A stretch of DNA of 64,000 bases from Rhizobiales bacterium Y(2018) (GTDB lineage Bacteria; Pseudomonadota; Alphaproteobacteria; Rhizobiales; Aestuariivirgaceae), in the NCBI GenBank assembly GCA_005502925.1, contig SCPD01000015.1, positions 62,001 through 126,000 on the forward strand, in the 5' to 3' direction. The translations under genes and the position numbers were made by a program. A model generated the notes under the pieces. That model did no database searches and was not told where the DNA came from. It worked only from the letters and a program-made list of their open reading frames with translations. Shown one piece after another: positions 24,838-33,632 of the stretch. How positions within the stretch are numbered: position 1 is the stretch's first letter; each line of letters starts with the position of its first letter.

Positions 24838-25521
24838 ATGAAGACGACACTATCGTTCGACGGCCAGGCTGCTGCTCTCCTCCTCATCGACTTTCAGGAG
24901 GAGCAACGCCACGACCCGCTCTACAAGGTCCCCGGCTTGAGCCAGATTCTCAAGAATGCCGCGCGCCTCCTCGATACGGCGCGGACGTTGAACCACATGG
25001 TAGTTCATGCCGCCTATATCCGCGACTTCACCAAGGTCCCGCCGCGGCCATTCGAACCGACCGCGGCAGATGGCAAGCCCACTTTCAGCGATGCGGCCAG
25101 CTCGCTGACCGCCATTTGTCATGAGGTGGCGCCACACGACGATGAGCCGGTCATCACCAAGAACGACGCCAGCGCTTTTTCCGAGGGGGATCTCGCGGCG
25201 CGCCTGAAAGCCCGTGGCATCACCTGGCTGGTGGTTTCGGGTGTATGGACCGAAGCCTGCGTCGCGGCGACCGTGCGCGACGCGATGGCCCGGGGCCTGC
25301 GCGTTCTCCTGGTGAAAGATGCCTGCGGCAGCGCCACATCGGCTATGCACAAGACCGCCGTGCTCAATCTCGCCAACCGGCTCTATGGCGGTGCCGTTGC
25401 CGATACCGAGCGCGCCGTGTCGTTGTTGAAGGGCGAGACGGCCGAGGTCTGGGCGCCCGAGCGTCCGGTGCCGCTCCTGTTCAACTTCACCGACGCCGCG
25501 CAGCTTTACGCCGACCTGTAA
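24838..25521 (+). CDS. Isochorismatase-family cysteine hydrolase
   Basis: A 227-residue cysteine hydrolase. The catalytic triad is visible: D18 in LLLIDFQEEQ, K108 in VITKNDASAFSEGDLAARLK, and the nucleophile C141 in SGVWTEACVAATVRDAMARG. The family includes N-carbamoylsarcosine amidase, nicotinamidase and biuret hydrolase; the sequence does not tell which. It begins directly at the stop of the M24 gene, so the two form a unit. M24 (creatinase-type) plus carbamoylsarcosine-amidase-type enzymes together recall creatine/creatinine degradation, an alternative to a DMSP pathway (inference). Confidence 0.85.
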   Translation: MKTTLSFDGQAAALLLIDFQEEQRHDPLYKVPGLSQILKNAARLLDTARTLNHMVVHAAYIRDFTKVPPRPFEPTAADGKPTFSDAASSLTAICHEVAPHDDEPVITKNDASAFSEGDLAARLKARGITWLVVSGVWTEACVAATVRDAMARGLRVLLVKDACGSATSAMHKTAVLNLANRLYGGAVADTERAVSLLKGETAEVWAPERPVPLLFNFTDAAQLYADL

Positions 25522-25614
25522 CCCTGCACATAAATTGACGAGACCTGAACATTCGTGTTTGGGGTCTGCGCTTAGTCTCCTCCTTAACGACGATAAAATC
25601 TGGAGGAGACTGCC

Positions 25615-27228
25615 ATGCGCTCAAGCAAGACTTCGCCTGACCTTTCCGCCCTGATGTCGATTGCCCGTTCCGGCCGCCTGAACCGGCGCGCTTTCATGCA
25701 AGGCGCGCTGGCGCTCGGGGTGACGACGCCGCTCGCGACCAGCCTGTGGACCACGGCGGCACGCAGCGCGCCCACGAAGGGCGGACAATTCCGCGTCGGC
25801 CTCGATGATGGCAACTCGTCGGACAGCATGGACCCGGCGACCTACAATTCGCGCTTCATGATCACCATGGCGCATACCCATCGCAATTTCCTGACCGAGA
25901 TCACCCCCACCAACGATGTCGCCGGCGAGCTGGCGGAGTCCTGGGAAACCTCGGCGGATGCCAAGACCTGGGTGCTCAAGCTGCGCAAGGGCGTCGAATT
26001 CCACAATGGCAAAACCTTCGACGCCATGGATGCGGCGGCCTCGCTCAACCATCATCGCGGCGAGAAATCGACCTCGGGCGCCAAGTCGCTCCTGGCTTCA
26101 GTCGAGAGCATCAAGGCCGAGGACAAGAACACGCTGGTCGTCAAGCTGGCGAGCGGCAATGCCGACCTGCCTTTCATGCTCACCGACTATCATCTGGTAA
26201 TGTTGCCGGCCGACAAGGAAGGCAAGGTCGATATCAGCAATCTCGCCGGCACCGGCGGCTATGTGGTCAAAGGCTTCGAGCCGGGAGTGCGGGCGGCGCT
26301 CGAACGCTTCCCCAATTACTGGAAATCCGACCGGGCTTTCTTCGACGCCGTCGAATATACCGCCATTACCGACGTCAATGCCCGCCAGACCGCGCTCCTC
26401 AACAATTCGCTCGATGCCATGATCGAATGCGATTTCAAGACGGTGCACATGCTGGAGCGCGATAAGAGCCTGCGCGTCGATGAGGTGCCGACCGGCACCT
26501 ATGTGTCGTTGCCAATGCATCAGGACGTGGCGCCCTTCGACAATCCCGATGTCCGCCTCGCCCTCAAATATGCGATCGACCGCGAAGCGACCGTCAAGAT
26601 GGTGCTCAACGGCCATGGCTCGATCGGCAATGACCAGCCGGTCAGCCCGATCATGCCTTATTACGACGCCTCGATTCCGCAGCGCGCCTATGATCCCGAC
26701 AAGGCCAAGTTCCACCTGAAGAAGGCCGGACTCTCCAGCCTCAAGCTCGATCTCTCGGCCGCCGATGTCGTCATCACATCCGGCGTCGACATGGCGCTCC
26801 TCTTCAGCGAGACGGCGCGCAAGGCCGGCATCGAGGTGAATGTGGTGCGCGAGTCGAGCGACAGCTACTGGTCGAATATCTGGCTGAAGAAGCCCTTCTG
26901 CCTGGCGGGCTGGGGCCAGCGTCCGACGCCCGACATCATCTTTACCCTCGGCTATGCGGCCGGCGCCGACTGGAACGACTCGCATTTCAAGGATGACCGC
27001 TTCAACGAGCTGCTGCTCACCGCGCGCGCCGAGCTCGACAAGACCAAGCGCACCGGGATGTATGGCGAGATGCAGCGCATCCTGCATGACAAGGGCTCGG
27101 TCATCATCCCGTTCTTCCGCAACTGGATCTATGCCAGGCGGGCAAATGTCCAGCATGGCGGCGCGCTCACCTCGAGCTGGCCGCTCGACGGCGCCCGCGG
27201 CGCCGAGCGCTGGTGGTTCGAGGCGTGA
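25615..27228 (+). CDS. ABC transporter family-5 substrate-binding protein
   Basis: A 537-residue peptide/opine-type (DppA/OppA class) binding protein. The N-terminus has a twin-arginine-like signal, LNRRAFMQGALALGVTTPLA, ending near ARSA, so export may be by Tat. The mature domain starts KGGQFRVGLDDGNSSDSMDP and carries family-5 landmarks (NDVAGELAESWETSADAKTW; VRLALKYAIDREATVKMVLN). No permease or ATPase genes are next to it, so it is an orphan or shares a transporter encoded elsewhere. An alpha/beta hydrolase overlaps its stop, suggesting that the ligand is an ester or amide hydrolysed after import (inference). Confidence 0.9.
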   Translation: MRSSKTSPDLSALMSIARSGRLNRRAFMQGALALGVTTPLATSLWTTAARSAPTKGGQFRVGLDDGNSSDSMDPATYNSRFMITMAHTHRNFLTEITPTNDVAGELAESWETSADAKTWVLKLRKGVEFHNGKTFDAMDAAASLNHHRGEKSTSGAKSLLASVESIKAEDKNTLVVKLASGNADLPFMLTDYHLVMLPADKEGKVDISNLAGTGGYVVKGFEPGVRAALERFPNYWKSDRAFFDAVEYTAITDVNARQTALLNNSLDAMIECDFKTVHMLERDKSLRVDEVPTGTYVSLPMHQDVAPFDNPDVRLALKYAIDREATVKMVLNGHGSIGNDQPVSPIMPYYDASIPQRAYDPDKAKFHLKKAGLSSLKLDLSAADVVITSGVDMALLFSETARKAGIEVNVVRESSDSYWSNIWLKKPFCLAGWGQRPTPDIIFTLGYAAGADWNDSHFKDDRFNELLLTARAELDKTKRTGMYGEMQRILHDKGSVIIPFFRNWIYARRANVQHGGALTSSWPLDGARGAERWWFEA

Positions 27229-28049
27229 GCCGGCGGCAATCGCCCCGTCTCGACTGGCGGTATGGCAATGTGCGGAATCTACGGTTCGCCTATGAGAGCG
27301 CCTGCCGGGTAAAGCCGGCGGGCGCCGAATGGCGGATGATCGACGCCGCGGGGCGCACGATCCGCGTGCTGGTGCATGAATCGCCGCAGCGAACAGAGCG
27401 TGTGATCCTCTATTTTCACGGCGGCGGCTGGATGTTCGGCTCGCCCGCCACCCATGCCGACATCTCAAGTGAACTCGGCAGGGCGACAGGCTCGACCGTG
27501 ATCTCGGTCGATTACCGCCTGGCGCCCGAGCACAAGGCGCCGGCCGCCATCGCGGATGGCATGGCGGCGCTCAGCTATTGCCGGAACGCCGGCTTCGCCT
27601 CCGTCATCCTGGCAGGAGACTCGGCCGGCGGCGCCATTGCGCTCGCGGTGGAACGCGAGGCCGCAAAGCATGGCGAGCGGATTGCGGGCGCGTGCAGCTT
27701 CTACGGCGCATTCGGCCATGTCGCGGCGCCCTGCGGCAAAACGGGTGACGGTCTCGACGCTTTGAGTATCAGGCGCTACTGGCGCGCTGCCAATGGCAGC
27801 GCCGGCAAGAGTCTCTATTCGATTTCGGCGCTTGCCGACGGACCGGGCTCGCCGGTCCATCTCGTTATTGCCGGTCGCGACCCCTTGCGCGACGACTCGA
27901 TTGCTTTGGCCCGGGCTTTCAAAGGTCGCTCCGTAAGCGTCGACATGCACCCCTTCGAAGGCCACAGCTTCCTGCAGCATCCTCTGGCGCATCGGGCGAA
28001 GCAGACGGCCTATCGCAACATCGCCGGCTGGATCGCCGGGCTGGAGTAA
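27225..28049 (+). CDS. Alpha/beta hydrolase, HSL-type
   Basis: A 274-residue serine hydrolase of the hormone-sensitive-lipase/carboxylesterase class. It has the oxyanion-hole motif YFHGGGWMFGSP, the nucleophile elbow LAGDSAGGAIAL, the acid Asp in IAGRDPLRDDS and His in FEGHSFLQHP. It has no signal peptide, so it is cytoplasmic. The start at GTG 27225 overlaps the binding-protein stop (GTGA), showing translational coupling. It probably hydrolyses a small ester, lactone or formamide; kynurenine formamidase-like proteins share this fold and size. Confidence 0.85.
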   Translation: MSRRQSPRLDWRYGNVRNLRFAYESACRVKPAGAEWRMIDAAGRTIRVLVHESPQRTERVILYFHGGGWMFGSPATHADISSELGRATGSTVISVDYRLAPEHKAPAAIADGMAALSYCRNAGFASVILAGDSAGGAIALAVEREAAKHGERIAGACSFYGAFGHVAAPCGKTGDGLDALSIRRYWRAANGSAGKSLYSISALADGPGSPVHLVIAGRDPLRDDSIALARAFKGRSVSVDMHPFEGHSFLQHPLAHRAKQTAYRNIAGWIAGLE

Positions 28050-28088
28050 CCGCCAATACCTCCCCCCTTTCGACCTCAACGGGCGCAT

Positions 28089-28106
28089 TGTGCATAAATT
28101 AGCACA
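28089..28106. promoter_or_regulatory. Putative IclR operator
   Basis: TGTGC-ATAAATTA-GCACA, a perfect 5-bp inverted repeat with 8-bp spacer 37 bp before the IclR gene. The inner CATAAATT also occurs at 25528-25535, in the interval before the family-5 binding-protein gene (TGCACATAAATTGACG). This suggests that one regulator acts on both. Confidence 0.45.
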
Positions 28107-28142
28107 CATGGGAGGCACACTTTCCCGTAGGATAGCCTGACC

Positions 28143-28958
28143 ATGTCGAATTTACTCACCGGGCGGCGCCATCCGTCGCGACCTGAATTTCGCGACCTCA
28201 GCGGCATTCAATCGGTCGATGCCGCCATTGCCGTGATGCGAACGCTCGCCGCCTCTCGTGGTCCACTGTCGCTGAAGAAATTGAGTGAGCTCTGCTGCAT
28301 GGACCCAAGCAAGCTCCATCGTTATCTCCACAGCCTCACTAAGACGGGCATGGTGGTGCAGCGACGCACCGGCGAGTATGATCTGGGCCGCCTGTCACTG
28401 CAGATCGGCCTCGCCGCCGTTCAGCGCCACGACCTCGTGAATCATGCCGCCGACCATCTTCAGCAACTGGCGCTCGAGACCGATTCGCCGGTTTGCTTGT
28501 CGGTATTTAGCCTCGCCGGACCCACTATCATCCGTTGGCATCGCGGCAACGCCCCTATCGTCCCTCTGTTCGCTCTGGGACAGACGCTTCCTCTGGTGAC
28601 GTCCGCCACCGGCCAAGTGTTTCTGGCCTTTCTGCCGCGGCACGAGACCCAAGCTCTGATCGAGGTGGAGAAGACTCGGGAGCGCAACGCCGATCTTTAC
28701 GAGACGGATGCGATTGACAGGCTGGTCAGGGAAGTACGTGAACAGGGTTATGCGGTTTGCAGCGGCGGGGTTCTGCCGGATCAGACCGGTATTTCCGCGC
28801 CTCTGTTCAATTGGCAGAACGAGGCCAGCGCCGCCGTGACGATCGTGACGCGACTGTCCGCCCATGCTGACGCGCTTGCGAGAAACAAGCAGCACTTGCG
28901 GGCCTTCTGTTCGCGCAACTCACTCCAGTCGCTTGAACACTGCGTCCCCGAACCTTAA
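28143..28958 (+). CDS. IclR-family transcriptional regulator
   Basis: A 271-residue IclR protein: winged-helix domain (VDAAIAVMRTLAASRGPLSL; KKLSELCCMDPSKLHRYLHS) at about 20-85 and effector-binding domain with the family signature region (FSLAGPTIIRWHRGN; TSATGQVFLAFLP; EQGYAVCSGGVLPDQTGISA). It probably controls the orphan binding protein and hydrolase just upstream through the palindrome at 28089-28106 (inference). The effector is unknown. A hairpin follows the stop. Confidence 0.9.
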   Translation: MSNLLTGRRHPSRPEFRDLSGIQSVDAAIAVMRTLAASRGPLSLKKLSELCCMDPSKLHRYLHSLTKTGMVVQRRTGEYDLGRLSLQIGLAAVQRHDLVNHAADHLQQLALETDSPVCLSVFSLAGPTIIRWHRGNAPIVPLFALGQTLPLVTSATGQVFLAFLPRHETQALIEVEKTRERNADLYETDAIDRLVREVREQGYAVCSGGVLPDQTGISAPLFNWQNEASAAVTIVTRLSAHADALARNKQHLRAFCSRNSLQSLEHCVPEP

Positions 28959-28963
28959 AGCGT

Positions 28964-28998
28964 TTTCGGCCAAGCGTGCATGGCGCGCCTGGCCGAAA
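28964..28998. terminator. Bidirectional terminator hairpin
   Basis: TTTCGGCCA (28964-28972) and TGGCCGAAA (28990-28998), a perfect 9-bp stem with a 17-nt loop, lying between the convergent IclR and glycine-rich genes. Confidence 0.6.
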
Positions 28999-29023
28999 TA
29001 TCTGAGACCGCCCGAGGGGGCTC

Positions 29024-29785
29024 TTACATTTTCACTACACGGCAGACCGCGACCATATCGCGCTTATAGCTTGCCGGGTTCTGCAGCACCTTGAAGCAGT
29101 TTTTGGTAAATAGCTGCCTGTCGTTTGCCGATAGCTCATTCATGGCAGGACCGCCGGCATCTCCATTGCCACCATTCCCACCACCGCCGCTACCGCCGCC
29201 GCCACCACCGCCTGAAGCCAGGCTTCTACCGCAGCCGCCGCCGACGGCCACGCAGAGGCCGAGCAGCCTCTTGTGAGACAGCAGGGTCAATCTGTAATCG
29301 ATCAAACCCAGCAATTGATGACGGCTGCGACCGCTGCCACAGCCTGAGCCGCCGCCTATGCCGACGCAAAGCTTGGCCAGGTTCTTTTTGGACAGCACGT
29401 CGAGCTTGGCTTTGATTCCGCCAATCAGCTCGGATTTAGCGGTGGCATTCAGGACGCCTTTGCGATTAAGAACGCCAACTGTGGCCTTCGTTGTTCCGCC
29501 GACAGTGCTCGTAGCGCCACCGACTGTGCCATTGACCGTGCTGCCTGCTCCATGGGCTACACCACCAACGGTGTTGCCCACGCCGCCAACGGCGCCGCCT
29601 GCCACGCCACCAACGGCGCCACCGACCCCACCAACCGCGCCACCGACCGTATCACCCAGTGATCCGGCCGAGGCCGATAAGCTCACGCTGCCGAGGGCCA
29701 AAATCATGACGGGCAAAATCAGGAAAGAATACCTTCCTGCATTTTGCTCCTGTGCATTTGGCAATAATCCATAGAATTTACGCAT
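29024..29785 (-). CDS. Glycine-rich secreted protein
   Basis: A 253-residue exported protein of unknown function. The signal peptide (FLILPVMILALGSVSLSASA) is followed by a repetitive G/V/T segment (about 43-110: GGAVGGVGGAVGGVAGGAVG, repeated VGG and STVGGTT) of glycine-zipper character. Next come two similar cysteine-bearing modules, LSKKNLAKLCVGIGGGSGCG and LSHKRLLGLCVAVGGGCGRS, then a poly-Gly run (SGGGGGGGSGGGGNGGNG) and a C-terminal helical part with two more Cys (KNCFKVLQNPASYKRDMVAV). The duplicated LCVxxGGGxG module suggests internal duplication. It is probably a surface or matrix protein. Confidence 0.75.
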   Translation of the reverse strand: MRKFYGLLPNAQEQNAGRYSFLILPVMILALGSVSLSASAGSLGDTVGGAVGGVGGAVGGVAGGAVGGVGNTVGGVAHGAGSTVNGTVGGATSTVGGTTKATVGVLNRKGVLNATAKSELIGGIKAKLDVLSKKNLAKLCVGIGGGSGCGSGRSRHQLLGLIDYRLTLLSHKRLLGLCVAVGGGCGRSLASGGGGGGGSGGGGNGGNGDAGGPAMNELSANDRQLFTKNCFKVLQNPASYKRDMVAVCRVVKM

Positions 29786-29980
29786 GTTGTTAAAACCGTT
29801 CCATTAATGCCTGATAAGTAACGCCGCAGGAGAAGGAAGTAAGAAAGAACCTGCCGCTCCGGAAGACAAACAGTCGTCAAATATAAAAGGTTCAATAAAC
29901 CAGACGGGGAACGCGTTTATTTGTTTAGATGATAATTTAGTTGATTTGTCTGTATATTATCTGCCGTTACTTGGCGGCTC

Positions 29981-30739
29981 TCAATACCGCCCGACCAGCA
30001 GGCCGCCATCGACGACGATCGCCTGGCCGGTGATATAACGCGCCCCCGCCGAGGCGAGGAAGGTGATGACGTCGGCCACGTCTTCCGGCTCGCCCAGGCG
30101 GCCCATCGGGATGATCGGCGCCGCAGCCTCGGCCGCTTCCGGTCCGAGCGAATGTTCCTTCGACAGAAGCTGCGCCGTGCGGATATAGCCGGGCGCCACC
30201 GCATTCACCCGGATCCCTTCGCCCGCCAGCTCGACCGCGAGGCCGCGCACAAGGCCGATGACGCCGGCCTTGGCGGAGGAATAATGCATATGCTCGTTCC
30301 AGCCATAGGCGACGCCCATGATGGACGACACCGCGACGATCGCCCCCGCACGGCGCCGGCGCATGCCAGGCAAGGCCGGCCGCACCACACGGAATACGCC
30401 CTTGAGGTCGATATCGAAGGTGAGGTCCCAGCGCGCATCGGTAAGCTCGGCCACCGGCGCCTTATGCGCGATGCCGGCATTGGCGATCATCACGTCGATG
30501 GCGCCATGCCGCGCTTCGATATCACCGATCAGCTCATCGGCCGCCTCCGTCGAACGCACATCTAGCTTACGGAACTCCGCCGCGCCTCCCGCCGCCGCGA
30601 TTTCGCGGACGACCGCTTCGCCTTCCTGTTCCAGAATGTCGGTCACGACGACGAAATCGCCGAGCTTGGCGAAAGCCAGCGCCGTGGCGCGGCCGATGCC
30701 GATGCCGGCGCCGGTGATGAGAACGATACGCTTGCTCAT
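29981..30739 (-). CDS. SDR-family oxidoreductase (island A, gene 7)
   Basis: A 252-residue classical short-chain dehydrogenase: cofactor loop ITGAGIGIGRA, NAG motif (IANAGIAHKAP), catalytic Ser in AVSSIMGVAYG and Tyr/Lys in MHYSSAKAGVIG. The acidic residue after beta-2 (VVTDIL) favours NAD(H). It is the last gene of the seven-gene operon running from 36829, and its ATG overlaps the stop of the preceding SDR by 4 bp. It likely oxidises an alcohol intermediate of the imported compound. The substrate is unknown. Confidence 0.9.
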   Translation of the reverse strand: MSKRIVLITGAGIGIGRATALAFAKLGDFVVVTDILEQEGEAVVREIAAAGGAAEFRKLDVRSTEAADELIGDIEARHGAIDVMIANAGIAHKAPVAELTDARWDLTFDIDLKGVFRVVRPALPGMRRRRAGAIVAVSSIMGVAYGWNEHMHYSSAKAGVIGLVRGLAVELAGEGIRVNAVAPGYIRTAQLLSKEHSLGPEAAEAAAPIIPMGRLGEPEDVADVITFLASAGARYITGQAIVVDGGLLVGRY

Positions 30740-31467
30740 AACATCACATCTCCGGAATTGGCGCCGAGCGTCTGGCCGACAAACAGGCTGGCTTCGGGCG
30801 AGGCGAGAAAGGCGACGGTGGCGGCGATCTCCTCCGGCTCGCCGAAGCGGCCGAGCGGCAATTGCGCCGCCTTGCGGTCACGCCAATCCTGCGACAGGAC
30901 GGTGACCAGGGGCGTGTTGACGGGGCCTGGCGCCACCGCATTGACGCGCACGCCGCGGCTCGACACTTCGCGCGCCAGAGCCTTGGTCATGCCGATGACC
31001 GCCGCCTTGGCGCCCGAATAATGCACGAGCTCGACGCCGCCGATCTGGCCGAGCTGCGAGGCGATGTTGATGATGACGCCGTCTTCCGCCGCCAGCATCT
31101 CCGGCAGCACCGCCCGCATCATCAGAAATGTGCCGCGCACATGCACCGCGAACATGCGGTCGAAATCGGCGGCCTCCAGATGCTCGAAGGCGCATTGATG
31201 CACATGGCCGGCATTGTTGACGAGAATGCCGATCGGACCGAAGGCCGCGCGTGCCGCCTCGACGACGCGCGCGACGTCGCTTTCGGATGAAACGTCGCCC
31301 GCTTGCGCCCTGGCACGACCACCCGCCGCCGTGATGGCGGCGGCGACATCCGCGGCGCGCCTGCCATCGAGGTCATTGACGATGACGGGACAACCGTCGC
31401 GCGCCAGTCTCTGGGCGATCGCCCGTCCAATGCCGGACCCGGCGCCGGTGACAAGTGCTGTTTTCAT
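30736..31467 (-). CDS. SDR-family oxidoreductase (island A, gene 6)
   Basis: A 243-residue classical short-chain dehydrogenase: VTGAGSGIGRAIAQRL, ILVNNAGHVHQ, catalytic Ser in NIASQLGQIGG and Y-x-x-x-K in VHYSGAKAAVIG. The Asp in VIVNDLDGRR suggests NAD preference. The start is ATG 31465-31467; the open frame extends upstream but without similarity. It sits between the aminotransferase (gap 4 bp) and the second SDR (4-bp overlap). Two SDRs in one operon could perform successive or opposite-stereochemistry oxidations. Confidence 0.9.
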   Translation of the reverse strand: MKTALVTGAGSGIGRAIAQRLARDGCPVIVNDLDGRRAADVAAAITAAGGRARAQAGDVSSESDVARVVEAARAAFGPIGILVNNAGHVHQCAFEHLEAADFDRMFAVHVRGTFLMMRAVLPEMLAAEDGVIINIASQLGQIGGVELVHYSGAKAAVIGMTKALAREVSSRGVRVNAVAPGPVNTPLVTVLSQDWRDRKAAQLPLGRFGEPEEIAATVAFLASPEASLFVGQTLGANSGDVML

Positions 31468-31471
31468 GATC

Positions 31472-32794
31472 TCACCAACCAGCAAAGCGGGCGACCGCCG
31501 CGTCATCGACGCGCCCCGCCTGCGCGTCCTTGATCGCCTGGTCGAGGATTCCGACCGCAATATCGACCTCGGCGCGGCTGATGGTCAAGGGCGGCGTGAT
31601 CTCCAGCACATTACCGCCGACATAATGCACGACGGCGCCGAGCTCGAAAGCGCGATAGACGGTGCGCTGTGCCAGTTTGCGGTCGCGTTTGTTGCTGGCG
31701 CGATCCGACACCAGCTCGAGGCCGATGGCGAGGCCGTGGCCGCGGACATCGCCGATGACGTCGCTCGCCGCCTGGCATTTGCGCAGCTCAGCCATGAAAT
31801 GATCGCCCGTTTCCTTGGCGCGCCCCGGCAGATCCTCCTCGATGAGCGTGCGCATCACCTGGCGGCCGACCGCGGTGCAGATCGGATTGCCCGCCATGGT
31901 GAGGAGTGCGGAAGCGGCCGGCCCGTCCAGGATCTCGGCCGGCCCCACCGCCGCGCCGAGCGGCAGGCCACCGCCAATGACTTTTCCGAAGGTGACGATT
32001 TCCGGCACGATGCCGTCGAGCTGGAAGGCATGCAGGACACCGGGGCGGCCGAGCCCCATTTTCACCTCATCGACGGCCAGTGGGACCTGATGCTTGCGGC
32101 ACAATTCGTGCAGCGATTTGAGATAGCCCTTGGGCGGCACGACGAGACCGCCATCGGACAGGATCGGCTCCACCATGAGGCAGGCGACGTCGCCCTTGGC
32201 GAGCTCGCGCGCGATCTCATCGAGGCTCGCTTTGACGCTCGCCGCGATCGGATCCGGACCGTCGACATGCGGGCGGAAGGGATTGGGATAGGTGGCGAGG
32301 AAGAGATCGGGATCGGCCTCGGCGCCGGCTTCGATATGGACGCCCGATACCCGCATCGCGACACCCATGCCGCCATGATAGCCGTGATGGTAGGCGATGA
32401 TACGCCGCCGTCCGGTCGCCTTGCGGCAGGCGCGCAGCACGACGTCATTGGCGTCGGTGCCGGCATGGCCGAAATAGACGCGGCGATCGCCGCTGCCGGG
32501 GGTGAGCGCCAGCAGCTCCTCGGCAAAGCCGACGGAATCGGGATGGACCGCGGAAAGACCGCCGGCGCCCGGCGGCCGGCGCGCGGCGCGGGTCATCGCC
32601 TCGATGATCTTCGGATGGCCATGCCCCAGCCCGCAAGCGGTCCAGGTCGCCGAGAGGTCGATCAGCCGGCGTCCGCCATCCTCGATGAGCCAGCAGCCTT
32701 CGCCCTCGACCACCGCCAGCGGGAAGAAGCGCAATTTCTCGATGCCGGCGACGGCGACGCGGTCGCGCTCGATCAGGTTGAGATGATTCGACAT
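31472..32794 (-). CDS. Class III pyridoxal-phosphate aminotransferase
   Basis: A 440-residue omega-amino-acid type aminotransferase. PLP-binding features are DLSATWTACGLGHGHPKI, the H-H-G-Y-H-G stretch (AYHHGYHGGMGV), the acidic VDEVKMGLGR, and the Schiff-base lysine K271 in VTFGKVIGGGLPLGA. Class III enzymes move a terminal amino group from diamines, omega-amino acids or amino alcohols to a keto acid. Encoded right after a PotABCD-type importer, it probably deaminates the imported amine or a derivative, giving an aldehyde or keto product for the two SDRs. Substrate not determinable from sequence. Confidence 0.9.
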   Translation of the reverse strand: MSNHLNLIERDRVAVAGIEKLRFFPLAVVEGEGCWLIEDGGRRLIDLSATWTACGLGHGHPKIIEAMTRAARRPPGAGGLSAVHPDSVGFAEELLALTPGSGDRRVYFGHAGTDANDVVLRACRKATGRRRIIAYHHGYHGGMGVAMRVSGVHIEAGAEADPDLFLATYPNPFRPHVDGPDPIAASVKASLDEIARELAKGDVACLMVEPILSDGGLVVPPKGYLKSLHELCRKHQVPLAVDEVKMGLGRPGVLHAFQLDGIVPEIVTFGKVIGGGLPLGAAVGPAEILDGPAASALLTMAGNPICTAVGRQVMRTLIEEDLPGRAKETGDHFMAELRKCQAASDVIGDVRGHGLAIGLELVSDRASNKRDRKLAQRTVYRAFELGAVVHYVGGNVLEITPPLTISRAEVDIAVGILDQAIKDAQAGRVDDAAVARFAGW

Positions 32795-32810
32795 GGAGTC
32801 TCCTCTTTTC

Positions 32811-33632
32811 TTATTTTTCGCGCCGGCCGAACAGGAGCCAGAAGGCGATGGCGACGATGATCGTGCTGACGATCAGGATGATGACATTGAGCGAATAGAT
32901 GAGCGGTACATTGGAGGTTTTGGTCGAGGCCTGCTGCCACAGATAGATCGGCAGCGTCTCGACCCGCCCTCTCAGATAGATAGAGCGCGCGATTTCGTTG
33001 AAGGAGAGCAGGAAGGCGAACAGGCCGCCGGAGATGATGCCGTCTTTGAGCAACGGGAATTCGATGTCGCGGAAGCGCTGCCAGGCGCTGGCGCCGAGAT
33101 CGGCGCCCGATTCGAGGAGCCGCGTATCGAAGCGCAAGGCCACCACCAAGACGGCGAGCAATGCGAAGGGGAACGACCAGACGAGATGGCCGGCGAACAG
33201 CGACCACATGCCCATCTTGAGGCCGAGCAGCACGCGGAAATAGAGGAAGAGTGCGGTCCCCACCACCACCCCCGGGATCATCAGCGGAAACAGTGCCACC
33301 GCCAATATGGCGCCCTTGCCATGGCGGATGCGCGGAATGGCGCGCCCGACCACCGTGGCGCACACCATGCAGGTGAAGGCCACCGCAAGGCCGAGCAGCA
33401 CGCTGAGCCAAAGCGGCTCGAGCCAGTTGGTGTTGGTGACCAGCGTCCCGTACCATTCGCTGGTGAAGGGACCTGGAATGCCGCTCAGCGGGTCGCCGCT
33501 CACCGACATGATCATGAGCCAGAGGATCGGCGCATAGATGGCGATGAGCGCGACGAAACCGGTGAGCGCGCCGAGCTTGGTCCAGACCGGCCATTCCGAT
33601 ATCTTGGGCGTATAGGCGGCATGAACCGTCAT
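32811..33632 (-). CDS. ABC transporter permease, PotC type (island A)
   Basis: A 273-residue inner-membrane permease with six predicted helices (LGALTGFVALIAIYAPILWL; KGAILAVALFPLMIPGVVVG; LNVIILIVSTIIVAIAFWLL) and the EAA loop ESGADLGASAWQRFRDIEFP that docks the ATPase. It is spermidine/putrescine-class. The start is ATG 33630-33632, preceded by GAGGAGG. It overlaps the upstream permease by 4 bp. The frame is open another 760 bp upstream, but that region codes for the other permease in a different frame. Confidence 0.9.
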   Translation of the reverse strand: MTVHAAYTPKISEWPVWTKLGALTGFVALIAIYAPILWLMIMSVSGDPLSGIPGPFTSEWYGTLVTNTNWLEPLWLSVLLGLAVAFTCMVCATVVGRAIPRIRHGKGAILAVALFPLMIPGVVVGTALFLYFRVLLGLKMGMWSLFAGHLVWSFPFALLAVLVVALRFDTRLLESGADLGASAWQRFRDIEFPLLKDGIISGGLFAFLLSFNEIARSIYLRGRVETLPIYLWQQASTKTSNVPLIYSLNVIILIVSTIIVAIAFWLLFGRREK

